DNA of 64,000 bases from Hanleya hanleyi. Taxonomy: Eukaryota > Mollusca > Polyplacophora > Lepidopleurida > Hanleyidae. The DNA is taken from NCBI GenBank assembly GCA_036873755.1, contig JAVTVY010018808.1:1-64000 (forward strand). The letters run 5' to 3'. Both the position numbers and the translations under genes were made by a program. How positions within the stretch are numbered: the first letter of the stretch is position 1; every line of letters starts with the position of its first letter. This document shows, in pieces, positions 22,021 through 32,665 of this stretch. The notes under the pieces were generated by a model that searched no databases, had not been told where the DNA came from, and worked only from the letters and a program-made list of their open reading frames with translations.

Positions 22021-22250
22021 ACACCTCTACACACTAATCCATAGGGGCGACTCGTGGACCCTGGAGTGAATGTCTACTTGGAATACCTGAACTCCGTCAT
22101 ACTGGTGATGTGTGTAGGTCTTTAGCATGGTGGCCATTACACCAAAATAACCCTCATACAGTTCTATGTTTCTTTATTATGATTCTGGAGGATTTCACGT
22201 CAGTCTGACATAGAAGATATTTTATGCGTCAATCGAATTAACATGACAAC

Positions 22251-22362
22251 AAACTGACTAAATAACACTGTTCGAAAGTTCATGAGCTTCACAAACGGGA
22301 GGCTTCTTTTTAAAGTACAGAAGGCACAAGCAAACTGACTAAATAACACTGTTCGAAAGTTC
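22251..22362. repeat. Short direct repeat (~31 bp, spaced 81 bp)
   Basis: AACTGACTAAATAACACTGTTCGAAAGTTC appears at about 22251 and again at about 22332 without change. Confidence 0.75.
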
Positions 22363-23132
22363 GGAATCTTCACATTTGACGATGGTCGTCAAAGACCTAG
22401 ACTGGTGGCCGTCGTCTAATAACGTTGGGCCGATTGACGACAGGCCGCTAGTAATGTAGACTGGATGAGTCTCTATTTCATATGTACTATTTAATAATAA
22501 TAAAATGATCTTTCAGAAAATATATACGTTTGATATGTCAATAATAAAAATAAATGAAAAAATATTTTTGAAAGAGCATTTCTTGATAGGCAGAGTTACT
22601 TCCTTTTGTTTCCCCTGTAAAATACCTTATGAAACGGGGGCTGGGTCCAATCTACTGGTAATGCCGACCTTCACTCTAAGGGCGACTTGACCTGTTGACT
22701 TGTATCTGTGACGTTATGCAACAATCGGATTAACATTTCCATTATAACGTCGTATTCTGACGTGTAAAATTCTGCTGTGACGTTCTCGTCAAGCTGTACA
22801 GCCTGTTCTTGACAAGGTCGAAACTGAATGTCGATAAAAGAAACAATCATTTACAAAATATCACGATATAACACCATCCGTTATCAAATCCTAAAGCAAG
22901 ATGAAATAGACGCATATCTTGAGCGATAGTTTTCACTTTCTTTTGTAGCACTTCCGCTATACGCATCGAGCCAATACAACAAAATGTTCGTAGTGTGAGT
23001 TGGGCTTAGTCACTCCATGTTGAAGGTATGGGCTCTAATTTGGTCGCCATTACGTCTTTTCCTTACTAGATGCCCATCTACAAGGCTTAGCGATAGCGCA
23101 TCATGCACAGTGGATGGTTACCAGTCTACTGT
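22363..23132. other. Region without a recognised gene
   Basis: No coding, RNA or repeat signal was recognised. Confidence 0.4.
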
Positions 23133-23562
23133 CTGTCCCAGATAATATTTCCGAGACGTTTTCGTCGATATTTCGGAGACAATTTATCGTACAACATGGA
23201 AACTTCACACAATATATAAACTAAAAAATACTAATTTTCCTCCATATTTCATTAAAATCTGTTGAGAATTGACGAAAATCACTAATACCTCTTATATTAT
23301 TTTGGGACCATTATACCGTTGATCTGTCAATATTATAACATGCAGGCTTGACGTCATGACGTAAAAAAATTAACCCACAAATCTCCCATCTAATTCTTGT
23401 TTTTGCGATTTATCGAGAATTACTGGAAGGATTTTCTTGATACTTTGGAATGAAATTAGCACTTTTTAGTTACTGCTACTGTGTGAAGTTTCAATGTCGT
23501 CCGATAAATTGTCTCCGAAATATCGTCGAAAACATCTCGGATATATTATGTGGGGCAGTCAA
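23133..23562. mobile_element. MITE with ~90-bp terminal inverted repeats
   Basis: Left end CCCAGATAATATTTCCGAGA through ATTTCGGAGACAATTTATCG and GAAACTTCACAC is mirrored by GTGTGAAGTTTC ... CGATAAATTGTCTCCGAAAT ... TATTATGTGGGGCAG on the right. The arms differ at several positions. The interior is AT-rich with no coding capacity. It lies about 285 bases upstream of the start codon of the gene at 23847. A target duplication was not clear. Confidence 0.7.
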
Positions 23563-23790
23563 TGACTTCCTTATGTTCCATTCTGCTTCGCGCCCCCCGG
23601 GACAGGATAGTCACAGACCTGAACGCAGAGGTCAAAGGTGAACGTGGCGTTGGAGACTGGGTCACGTGACGCACGTAACGATGGTGACGTTCGATTGTCG
23701 CGAGGTTGACGTTGCCGTGCATATCGAATACAGTGTAAATCGCGAGCCTACTCGACCAAAGCGAGTTGTGTAGGTAACCTTGTATCCAAA

Positions 23791-23801
23791 GAGGATATAT
23801 A
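23791..23801 (+). promoter_or_regulatory. TATA-like box of the 23847 gene
   Basis: GAGGATATATAC lies about 50 bases before the start codon, so transcription might begin near 23820-23830 with a short leader. This is a sequence-only guess. Confidence 0.3.
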
Positions 23802-23846
23802 CTTGCGAAACAGGTAAACTTACTTTAGTGCTGATTTGAAGGCAAC

Positions 23847-25536
23847 ATGGAAAGGAACAACGACGAGACCGTTGCTGATGGAAATAAGTGGAATATCGCC
23901 AAGGAAAAGAAGCTTCCCATTGTAAAGCTAACAAGAGCTCTCACTGACCAGAAGCCCGGTAAGGAAGAGTTCATTGACACGGAACAAGCCAAGATTGAAC
24001 GACGAAGGAACAGGATCAAAGCAGCCATGCTCAGTAAGTCTTAGTAATTATCTGACTTGGTTAGTTCGAAATTCCCTTGAATGGATATGTCGCTCAATTA
24101 TCGCTTATGCAGAGAAGAGTCATCCTCGCGAGCCAGTGTATCAATCGATCTGTTACGGTCGATACACTGGCTTGGTTAGTTACCCATACGAGTTCTGGAT
24201 ATAAATAAATCAAGGGGTTTCCTCTAAATCAACCCAATCAATGAACGCGCTAAGCTAGTTGATTAGGCCAATCGGCTGCGAGATATGAGATGTGGCAGAT
24301 TTGAATTTCATCGCGGGCGCAATTGCTTTGCATAAGAATGTGCATAGTAACATTGTTATGGTGGCTGCATCTTTATCGTGGGATAATTTATTTATTTGGC
24401 CAATCTACAAAACTCTGGCAGCTATTATCTATAATAACTTTAGAGATTTAGATTTAGAGACCCTTTTCTTTTGTCGTCGCCAGATGAGGTCGTACATTAA
24501 AATGGAAAATTCCATAAACGTGTGCTGCATCAAAATGACAGAGTAATTGGACAATTTTCTTGAGACATTGTGTATGCTATAGTTCAGTCTGTAGGTTATT
24601 TGCCATAAACGATGGCGAAGAGTGCATCTCCCTGCATGGTCGAGTACTATACACTAGACGACAGAGTCCATCTATTCATTCCCATATCCCTGAATGAAAA
24701 TATGACAGCTTACCATATTTTTGTGTTTCAGTTGCGTCATCCAGTCAGTGGTTTGAGGCTGAAGCCCAAACCCGGGACATGGAGTGTCCGGATGACATAG
24801 ATCCGAAGGAATGGGCCATCACATGGGCGCACCTGGCCGAACTCAAAAACCTTGACTTCGGGTCGTTATATCGCGGGCTGACAAACGGAATGCCCAATGT
24901 CAAGGTCGTGCAAGTTACGCCCTCTGTGACCACTGTCTCTCATCATGGAGGAGCGCGGTACTATCCGCTAGATGTCACCCGACGGATTGGTCACAAACCC
25001 GCTTCGGAGACATACACCGCGTTGGGTAGCAACCCTGTTGAGAAAATGGTGACACAGATGGGGGTAGTTTCTGACACGGGCATTGGAAGGTTGACCCGCC
25101 TGGAAAACAACAGGGAGAAAAATCACACCGCTAGTATGAACGTGGGACATGCCAAGTCGCCACCGATGAGCGATGACAAACTAGCTGCGATGAAGAACAA
25201 ACAGTCCGCCCTGATATCGAAGAATGAAGACGAAGACGATTTTTCCGAAGAGGACGAGGCAATTTTCCGCAATCTTCGAGTTGCAGTATCGGACAACAGC
25301 TCCGAGTGGGAGAACCTCATACCGGAACCTGCTAACATCGGCGAAGTAAATGACATCTTTCCGGCTCGTCAAGGCTCTAGTGCCAATGTCCTTAGTCTTG
25401 CTTATCCTTTGAATGAAGATGTTGTGATTCCCAAACAAGGTATGATAGTTACTGTAGTATCGTTATAATGCATGATGATATCAGTTGCTATGTACTGAAA
25501 TATTGCCATATTGCTGAACGCGACGTTAAACCTTGA

Positions 25537-25594
<58 letters not shown>

Positions 25595-27292
25595 TTCCTG
25601 ATATAAGCCTGCACGTATGACATCAAAACTGCACTCTTAGAAATATTGGCCCTTTCTACATGGAACCAACTTTGGTTCTTTGTATCGTGTTCTTCAATAG
25701 ATTGAGTGAGTAGGATTATAACGTCGCTTTCAACAATTGTTCGGTCATATCACGACGACCAGTCACATTATCCCGACGCCGGGCCAACCTGTCCTTGATA
25801 TATTTACCTGTATTTACATGCACCCCACATATCAGCAGCGTTGTGGTGTGGAGAAGGGAGAAATAGTCTATCCGGTTCGTGCAACTTTCTCTCCTCTGCG
25901 ATGGTAGCCCAGCTTATGGATGGCGAAGTGTACGCAAATGCATCGTCTAGATGATCGTCTCTAATTTCCTGAATGCTTTTGCGTCATCGGCAAACTTGAA
26001 CACCTGACTGGATACACTATCATCTATATCGTTGATGTATACATTAAGAACAACGACGATCACAGTACAGACCCCTGTGGAACAAGACTGCACGCTGGTT
26101 TCCATTGCGGCGCTGCAACATTTAAAACAACTCTCTTTTCGACCACTTAACAAATGTACTGTCCACGCAGCCATTGCACCGGATATACAGTAGGATTGCA
26201 TGTTCTGGTTTATTCTCTGATGTGGTACTTTGTCAAAGGCTTTTCGTTCCTCTTCCTGCTGAGCGCCAAGCGAGGAAGATAGTTCCATTTATTTTTTAAG
26301 TCTTGTGAAGCTGGGATCTACCACTAACGAGGCGAGCGTTTTCTTCATTAGATTTGGTTGTATATTTTGATTCCAACTGTGTATCAGACAAAGAACCAAA
26401 TTTAACGAAGAACACATTACAAAGAACCCAACTAATTTGGTTCCATGTAGAACCAAACATCTAACGATTTTGAGAGTGTAAGGTCATCATAGCCATTGTT
26501 TACATATCATAAAAGAATAAAGAAATAAAAAAATGTACATGGTATACTCCGGATATGTACATATATCCTAGGTATATTTTCATTAGGTTTGAAGGGAGAT
26601 TCGCTTTAACTGTCAGCTGTAAATTTACTAGTACACAAAACAGCACGCTACTGAGGATACTCATACATACCACAGTGGACAGATGATAATTAAATAACGT
26701 GATGTGTTTTGCATGGCTAAAAAGATATGATTCCTACGATACAGGTACAAAACTCTGCCAGGAGGGTGTCTATACATCGGAAATGTTGTCTGTACGTTCA
26801 ACATGTAAGCCACGTCGTCACCTTCAACATTATAAAATGGACAACCGGAATATATTTTATTTCCAGAGAAAACTTTCACTCAAAAGTCCTTTATTGCAAC
26901 AAAACCTTATATATATGCCATACATCTATTTTTCAGCTCCCAGGCGGTTCAATAATAAAGTGGCGCCCTTACTCGCACCTGTTTGCGACCAGTCTCGTCG
27001 GTTTACAAAATCGGGTTACATCGCCCCCGATTATTCCATCTTCACCGCGTCTGGCCTCATCGGGGTTAAGAACACCAGCCGTGGAAAGGAAAGTCTGCCC
27101 CCTCGGTATATCGGGAAGTCTGTGAGCCCCCAAGCCAGAAAGGGCAAATTGGTGAGGAAAGGACGGGGATCGGAAAGTACCAGCGAGATGCACACAGTTC
27201 AAGTGTCCAAGGGAGGAAGCTTCTCCAGGTTATTGAGGCGAATAAGAAGTTTTTCTTGTTTTGGGCGCAATTCAGTGGTTGCACCCATGTGA
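23847..27292 (+). CDS. Three-exon gene, protein of unknown function
   Basis: Three exons join in phase: 23847-24033, 24732-25439 and 26937-27292. Donors are GTAAGT and GTATGA, acceptors TTTGTGTTTCAG and TATTTTTCAG; both introns are phase 1. The product is 416 residues. The N-terminus is basic and helical-looking (EQAKIERRRNRIKAA). The middle exon has an ECPDDIDPKEWAITW segment and an acidic stretch (NEDEDDFSEEDE). The last exon is basic and ends RSFSCFGRNSVVAPM. No signal peptide or membrane segment is visible. I do not recognise the family. AATAAA at 27559 could be the poly(A) signal. Consistent phases over three exons make a real host gene likely. Confidence 0.75.
25541..25588. repeat. (CT)n microsatellite in intron 2
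   Basis: About 24 uninterrupted CT units just downstream of the exon 2 donor site. Confidence 0.95.
25635..26482. mobile_element. TIR element in intron 2
   Basis: The left end CACTCTTAGAAATATTGG, with TTCTACATGGAACCAA and GGTTCTTTGTATCGTGTTC, is mirrored on the right by GAACACATTACAAAGAACC, TTGGTTCCATGTAGAACC and GAGAGTG. The termini CACTCTTA...TGGAACC resemble a widespread class of animal MITEs; I cannot name the superfamily. The interior includes LINE debris. Confidence 0.65.
25947..26262 (-). pseudogene. CR1-like LINE reverse-transcriptase remnant
   Basis: The reverse-strand frame shows KAFDKVPHQR, then a LLSGRKESC-like segment, then VYINDIDDSVSSQVFKFADD, the ordered motifs 3 to 5 of a CR1/L2-type reverse transcriptase. 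The catalytic YADD-type box reads FADD. Spacing between blocks is shortened and a PQGS motif is lost, so it is decayed. It lies antisense in intron 2, inside the TIR element. Confidence 0.7.
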
Positions 27293-27558
27293 ACGAGTCT
27301 AGGAAGGACACAGGGCGTCATTTGGAGGTGGGACGTTAGTTTCCGAGATATAGATACTTCTTTGACCTATATCATTTTGTGAATCAGTTAACTGTGATTT
27401 CCACTTTCAAACATTTCAACTGTTATTATCCAAATTACAACACAAAAAAGAACATGCAGCTTCGTTGACAGTTGGTAAGCTCTCATAACCAGGAGCCTTT
27501 CGCCCCCGTGAACTTTCCGGACAGGTTGATCGCTTGAGCACCTTAGACCAAATTATAT

Positions 27559-27564
27559 AATAAA
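27559..27564 (+). terminator. Poly(A) signal AATAAA
   Basis: Canonical hexamer 267 bases after the stop codon of the 23847 gene, followed by a GAATA repeat. It is the first clear hexamer downstream. Confidence 0.45.
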
Positions 27565-27599
27565 CTAGAATAGAATAGAATAGAATAGTTGTTTGCCAA

Positions 27600-28084
27600 T
27601 CAAAGCGCCCTCGTGCGGAATACAGTCAAACAATTAGAACTGGAATAAACATTATCATAATACATTCAAAATAACCCGGACCAATTTATCATTTAGTACA
27701 ATTATAATTGAGGTAAAATTGTTTTTACCCCTTCCCTGCCCACCCCCCCCCCCACCCCCCACGATGGCTCGCATAGCCTGTTCAATAAACAACTACACTG
27801 ACGCTCTATAACACTATATTCACGATCTGTATACCACATTGATTATATGTAAATTACACAAACGCTCTGTATTAACTACATTGACCTCTAAAATCCTGCA
27901 TTTTCACTCTATGTAACATCACAATGCTGCTTTGTAACACTGCATTACCGCTCTATAACACTCGACTTACCCTACAAAAGACAAATTTGGCGCTCTCTAT
28001 TGATGCAAAACAAGACTACTGTTATGCTGTATATACGCTGCCTTAGCACTCTGCAACACTACATGGATGTGAAGAAGGGACCGA
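27600..28084. other. Region without a recognised gene
   Basis: Contains a C-rich run at 27744-27762 and repeated short phrases such as CTCTGTAACACT. No gene was recognised. Confidence 0.4.
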
Positions 28085-29650
28085 TGCGCGGAGGCGGAGA
28101 GGTAAGCGTGTTTGAACGTCCTAATCTAGGTCACCGAAAGGGGAAATTGACCGGCGTTACTGCATTAAGACGAGCGTTAATGGGCGTTAGTTTGGGTGTG
28201 AGATTTCAACATCTTCGCGATGACCGAAATTTCAGCAACACCTCAAGAGCACCTCACGAGCGTTGTAAAAAATTCCGAGACACCTCGGCGGCTCCTCATG
28301 AACATAGTTCAAATCCACATACATCAGGAGCACAGCGTGAAATGAATATTTCTCCAGTGAAGGCTGTTTGTCAAATTCGAAATTTCACATTTTGAAGACA
28401 GCGAAAATGAAATCAGTTTGGGGTCAGTGTAGAATACATTATTCATATTGCTGAAAAATGTGATGCGAGTGTTTAGACTGCTCACAGAAATATGAAAATG
28501 GAACATTGAAGTCTGATTCAAGTATATGGATGTGCCAGATGTGTCACGCACGGGCGAAGGACACGCTAGTCTAAATGTGAATGGAAATCAGATAATGCAA
28601 GTCCAAAATCTGCCTCCAAAAAGAATTGTGCATGACAAATGTGGAGGTATGATACTTTGTCTGTGGAAAGCATCATATGCAGTGTAAATCAAGTCGCACT
28701 TCCCTGTGATATAAAAATAGATATAAATATTTCCGGCGGTATCATTTTTTTCATCTGAAGTAGTTAAGTTATGAATCAATGAGTGCTCAACACCAAATGT
28801 AACAGCTCTATGATCATTTCCCCCGACTAGGTGCCATTGTTGTATCCAGGCGCGACAATGAGCATAGATAGTAACCGATGGTGGTGTGTACTCCTCAAAT
28901 CACAACATAATTGCTTTCGATGAAAGGAAACTGATATCATCAGAAAGTTTTATATCTTTTCTGGTATCATGATAAAATGGGATATGATCCACTCTTCTTG
29001 TTATGCTTTTCACAGGCAAAATATCACATCTTTATATTTTTCATGCAAATTTCTTTTTGGAGAGAGACTTTGTCCTCATCTTTGGCTTTGTTTACACATG
29101 TTGTTAAGAGTTCTGGATGTACAAAATTTGATTTTCATTCACTTTATGACTTGTATGCCCTTCATCCGTGTTTAACGCCACTGACATATCGATATTTGGA
29201 ACAGAATTTGGAGTTCTGTTTTCACATTTTTGGGCTCCTTCTACGCACTCTCATTGCACTTATTCCACAATTTGAATGATGTCTCCACTGATCCCAAATT
29301 AATTTCATTTTCATTGTCTTCAAAAAGTGAACTTTCAGAATTTGGCAAACAACCGTTCTCTTTAGAATGACTCGATTACCGCTGTACTCCTGATGTGCGC
29401 GGATGTTTAACTAAGTTCACAAGATGCTACTGCTGTGTCCCTGAACTTTTCAACAATGTCCATAAGCTGCTTTTGAGGTGTTTGTGGAATTTCTGCCATT
29501 GCGGACATGTTGAAATCTCACAACGCTCGTCTGAACTTCCTGATTTCCATCAAGTTTCCTTTTCCAAGAGTTAAGTTGCGACGTGTCCAAACACGCACAT
29601 CCGTTCGCCTTCGCACCGCAGCCCTTCTTCACCACCCTTGACCACAAAAA
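28085..29650. repeat. Large diverged foldback (arms ~670 bp)
   Basis: Left arm about 28085-28757 and right arm about 28918-29640 are inverted copies separated by about 160 bases. Matching blocks include GTGAGATTTCAACAT with its mirror, CACATCAGGAG with CTCCTGATGTG, GAAAATGAAAT with ATTTCATTTTC, and CCAAAAAGAA with TTCTTTTTGG. Identity is roughly 65-75 percent by eye with indels. No transposase is present. It may be an old foldback transposon or two inverted copies of one element. Confidence 0.65.
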
Positions 29651-30439
29651 AGTACTGTAGAGCGTCAATGTAACCTTACACAGCGCCGATGTAGTTGTGT
29701 TGGCCAATCTATTATTATTAATGAGGATACGTAACCCCGCTGAGACAGTTTTGTACACCCCTTGATAATTTGTCTTCTGTAGCAATAAATATTCAACATA
29801 ACAGTAATAATGTGTATATTTGATGAAAGAGTATGTCCTGAGGAATTCACTCATGTAACTTACATAACTGTTGCTCATACCGTGTAGAGAATATTCAAAA
29901 ATAAAAAAAATAAAATGACATGAAAACAATAGCCTCCATTTTCAGTTGAAATTGCGTGAGAACTCTTTAACATATTTCACATTTGATGGTATACCTTGAT
30001 CAAAGACAACTAGAACTAGTAAATGACGTCTCACTAGGGGTTAATTTAGCCAACGGAGCGTCAGCAATCAACCAGTCAATTTCCTGTGAAAATATCAGTG
30101 TATCTCCGTCACGCCAGTGACGTTATCAGTCACTTCCGACTCTCACTATCCAATCCGAGGGGCAGAGGGAAAGACATGGTTTCCGGAGAAAATTATACCA
30201 CCCTACCCCCAATTCCTCAGCAGATTCCTTTGTCTAAAATATACAACAGTACATAGGAACCAAAAAGTTATATTGTCCTCTCAAGAGAGGTTAGCCCATA
30301 GAACAATTTCTTGAGTCATGCATCGGTCATTGTGGCCATATTCCTGTATCAGAGACCGATTTTATTTGTTCTTCGCTCAAGATTACGGTCTGTTCGACCC
30401 GTCTGCTCACATCCACAGCTCTATATGCCCTGTTAATTA
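29651..30439. other. Region without a recognised gene
   Basis: No coding, RNA or repeat signal was recognised. Confidence 0.4.
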
Positions 30440-31100
30440 TATTTCTTGCTCATTGTTAGTCTTCTGAATCCATGTCTACAAAGCTCCATATATGCATGCC
30501 AAGTGTATTTATATTCTTTGCTCAGTATTATTGTCTGTTAAACTCATGGCTGCATTCCGCCATAGTTATATATGCCAAGTGTATTTATATTCTTTGCTCA
30601 GTATTATTGTCTGTTAAACTCATGCCTGCATTCCGCCATAGTTATATATGGCAAGTGTATTTACATTCTTTGCTCAGTATTATTGTCTGTTAAACTCATG
30701 GCTGCATTCCGCCATAGTTATATATGCCAAGTGTATTTATATTCTTTGCTCAGTATTATTGTCTGTTAAACTCATGCCTGCATTCTGACATAGTTATATA
30801 TGCCAAGTGTATTTATATTCTTTGCTCAGTATTATTGTCTGTTAAACTCATGCCTGCATTCCGCCATAGTTATATATGCCAAGTGTATTTATATTCTTTG
30901 CTCAGTATTATTGTCTGTTAAACTCATGCCAGCATTCTGCCATAGTTATATATGCCAAGTGTATTGATATTCTTCACTCAATATTACGATCTGTTCAACC
31001 CATGTCTGCATACTCTCATAGTTCTGCATGTATATGCTAGATGTATCTATGTTCTTCGTTCAATATTATGGTCTGTTTGATCCATTTCTGCATATCCCAT
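30440..31100. repeat. Minisatellite, 76-bp unit, about eight copies
   Basis: Units start TATATATGCCAAGTGTATTTATATTC with starts at about 30492, 30568, 30644, 30720, 30796, 30872 and 30948. The central units are nearly identical and the flanking ones degrade. Because 76 is one more than a multiple of three, all frames are cycled, producing repeated hydrophobic pseudo-ORFs that are not genes. Confidence 0.9.
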
Positions 31101-31428
31101 AGTTGGTTTTGTCTGTTTAATTAATTTTACTACTACCGGTGATAGACGTCTGATTGGACAAGACCGGCCGATGATGCGTCTGATAATCCTAACTTGTCCT
31201 GGAAAGAGTAAGCTGAACTTCTGGTCCAGAAACAGGTTGTACCTGGCACCCATATGGTGGATTTGGTCAACGATATGAGTTTAGTTCCCGCAGAACACAT
31301 TCTTCAAGATCATGTGATCTTTCATGTGACCGTGCTTGCATAAAAACGACCATTTCGAATAGAACCTACAAGTCTCGCGAATATAATATGCGTTTCATTG
31401 GTCGGTCGAATAAAACGGTCGAACAAAA

Positions 31429-31881
31429 ACGTGACTGAGCTGTTAAACGATCCGGTAAATGGTCCCTTATGCGTTCACCATCTGCCTGGACGCAAGCTAG
31501 AGTTATTTCTTTTCTCAAACCTGGTAAACATGGATCTGACCCTAAAATTCTATCGACCCATGTCTCTTTCATCTTGTTTTTGCAAAATAATGAAAAAAAA
31601 GATTAATGTATATTATTATGGTTTTTAGATAAACACAACATTTTACCCCCCCCCCCTTCATAGTGGTTTCAGAAAGGGAAGAAACACTACTGACCAAGTT
31701 TTAACGCTGGAAACTGCAATTAGAAACTCATTGTCTGACAGGGAGTCATCTTCTGTAGCCAAGCCGACGTACATCACGTTGCTCTGTACATAGAGCTTTG
31801 CGATGTAGAGGACTTGGCTGGTGAAGATGACAGGTAGTATTTACTTGGTGTGTTTTTAGATTTAGAAAATGCCTATGATAT
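31429..31881 (+). pseudogene. LINE reverse transcriptase, first block
   Basis: Conceptual translation in shifting frames shows FYRPMSLSSCFCKIM, then a block with SGFRKGRNTTDQVLTLE, then FLDLENAYD, the N-terminal reverse-transcriptase motifs of a Jockey/I-like LINE. Frameshifts and a poly-C insertion (about 31648-31658) have broken it. It stops at GATAT where the DNA transposon begins, and resumes at 35753. Confidence 0.75.
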
Positions 31882-31889
31882 CCCACACA

Positions 31890-32165
31890 GCATGTTCCAT
31901 CGGTCCACCAGTGGACCACCATCGGCTGTACTGGTGGCCCATTGTTGGCCACCGCCCATGGACCACTAGATTTTTGATCATCGGCACAGCCGGTGGCCCG
32001 ATTACATCGGTCCACTAGTGGCAGCCACTTCTGTGCCGACGGTCGGTTTCCATTGATGGCCCATTGTTGGCCACCGTCGAAGGACCACTAAAGTTTTGCT
32101 CATCGGCCCACCGGTGGCCCGATTACTTCGGTCCACCAGTGGCTACCACTGTTGACCCAATTGTT
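31890..32165. repeat. Subterminal repeats CATCGGTCCACCAGTGG
   Basis: Imperfect units containing CATCGGTCCACYAGTGG, GGTGGCCCGATTAC and GGCCCATTGTTGGCCACCG repeat over about 270 bases at the left end of the transposon. Related motifs (CCACCAGTGGTCCG) occur at its right end. They could be transposase-binding sites. Confidence 0.6.
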
Positions 32166-32177
32166 GGCTTGACAATG

Positions 32178-32336
32178 GCTGCTACTGCTCACACGTCTGT
32201 TGATCAATCTTCCGATGATGTAAATACTCTAATAATTCAATGATATGAAGTGATTTCTCCTGTGATTGAATTATTAGAGTAGTTCTAGCATCGCAAGAGT
32301 GTGTCTGACTGATCAACAGCCGGGTGAGCAGTGGTA
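32178..32336. repeat. Hairpin of ~160 nt
   Basis: TGGCTGCTACTGCTCAC pairs with GTGAGCAGTGGTAGCCA, TGTTGATCA with TGATCAACA, and ACTCTAATAATTCAAT with ATTGAATTATTAGAGT, around a short loop near 32254. A transcript would fold into one long stem. Confidence 0.7.
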
Positions 32337-32343
32337 GCCATTC

Positions 32344-32665
32344 CCCGAATTACTCGAAATCCTCAAATATTTCAATCACATCCAATTGTTAGACAAAATA
32401 AATCATTAAAGTAAATTTAATCACCCTCTAAAATCATTAAAATGATTAAGAAATAATGGATTATTTGTTGATTTTGGACCATTTTTCGAAGTGTACTAAA
32501 TAAATATGATCATAAATATTTATTTAGAACACTTCACGAAATGGTCCAAAATCAACAAATAATCCATTATTTCGTAATCATTTATGATTTCACAGGGTGA
32601 TAAATTTAGTGTAATGATCCTATTTTGTCCAAAAATTGCATGTGATTGAAATATTCGAGGATTCG
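32344..32665. repeat. Inverted repeat (~155-bp arms)
   Basis: The left arm from CCGAATTACTCGAAATCC mirrors the right arm ending GAGGATTCGG, including ATTTCAATCACAT/ATGTGATTGAAAT and AATGGATTATTTGTTGATTTTGG with its complement. The centre is near 32505. It may be a nested foldback MITE. Confidence 0.75.

Noticed and set aside
26969..27311. Reverse-strand frames over exon 3 of the 23847 gene
   Set aside because: They are antisense shadows; the plus-strand exon has in-phase splice sites.
30472..30921. Repeated hydrophobic 65-73-codon frames
   Set aside because: They come from the 76-bp minisatellite read in successive frames.
30440..31100. Regular repeats resembling a CRISPR array
   Set aside because: The whole 76-bp unit is repeated with no variable spacers, and the genome is animal; this is a minisatellite.
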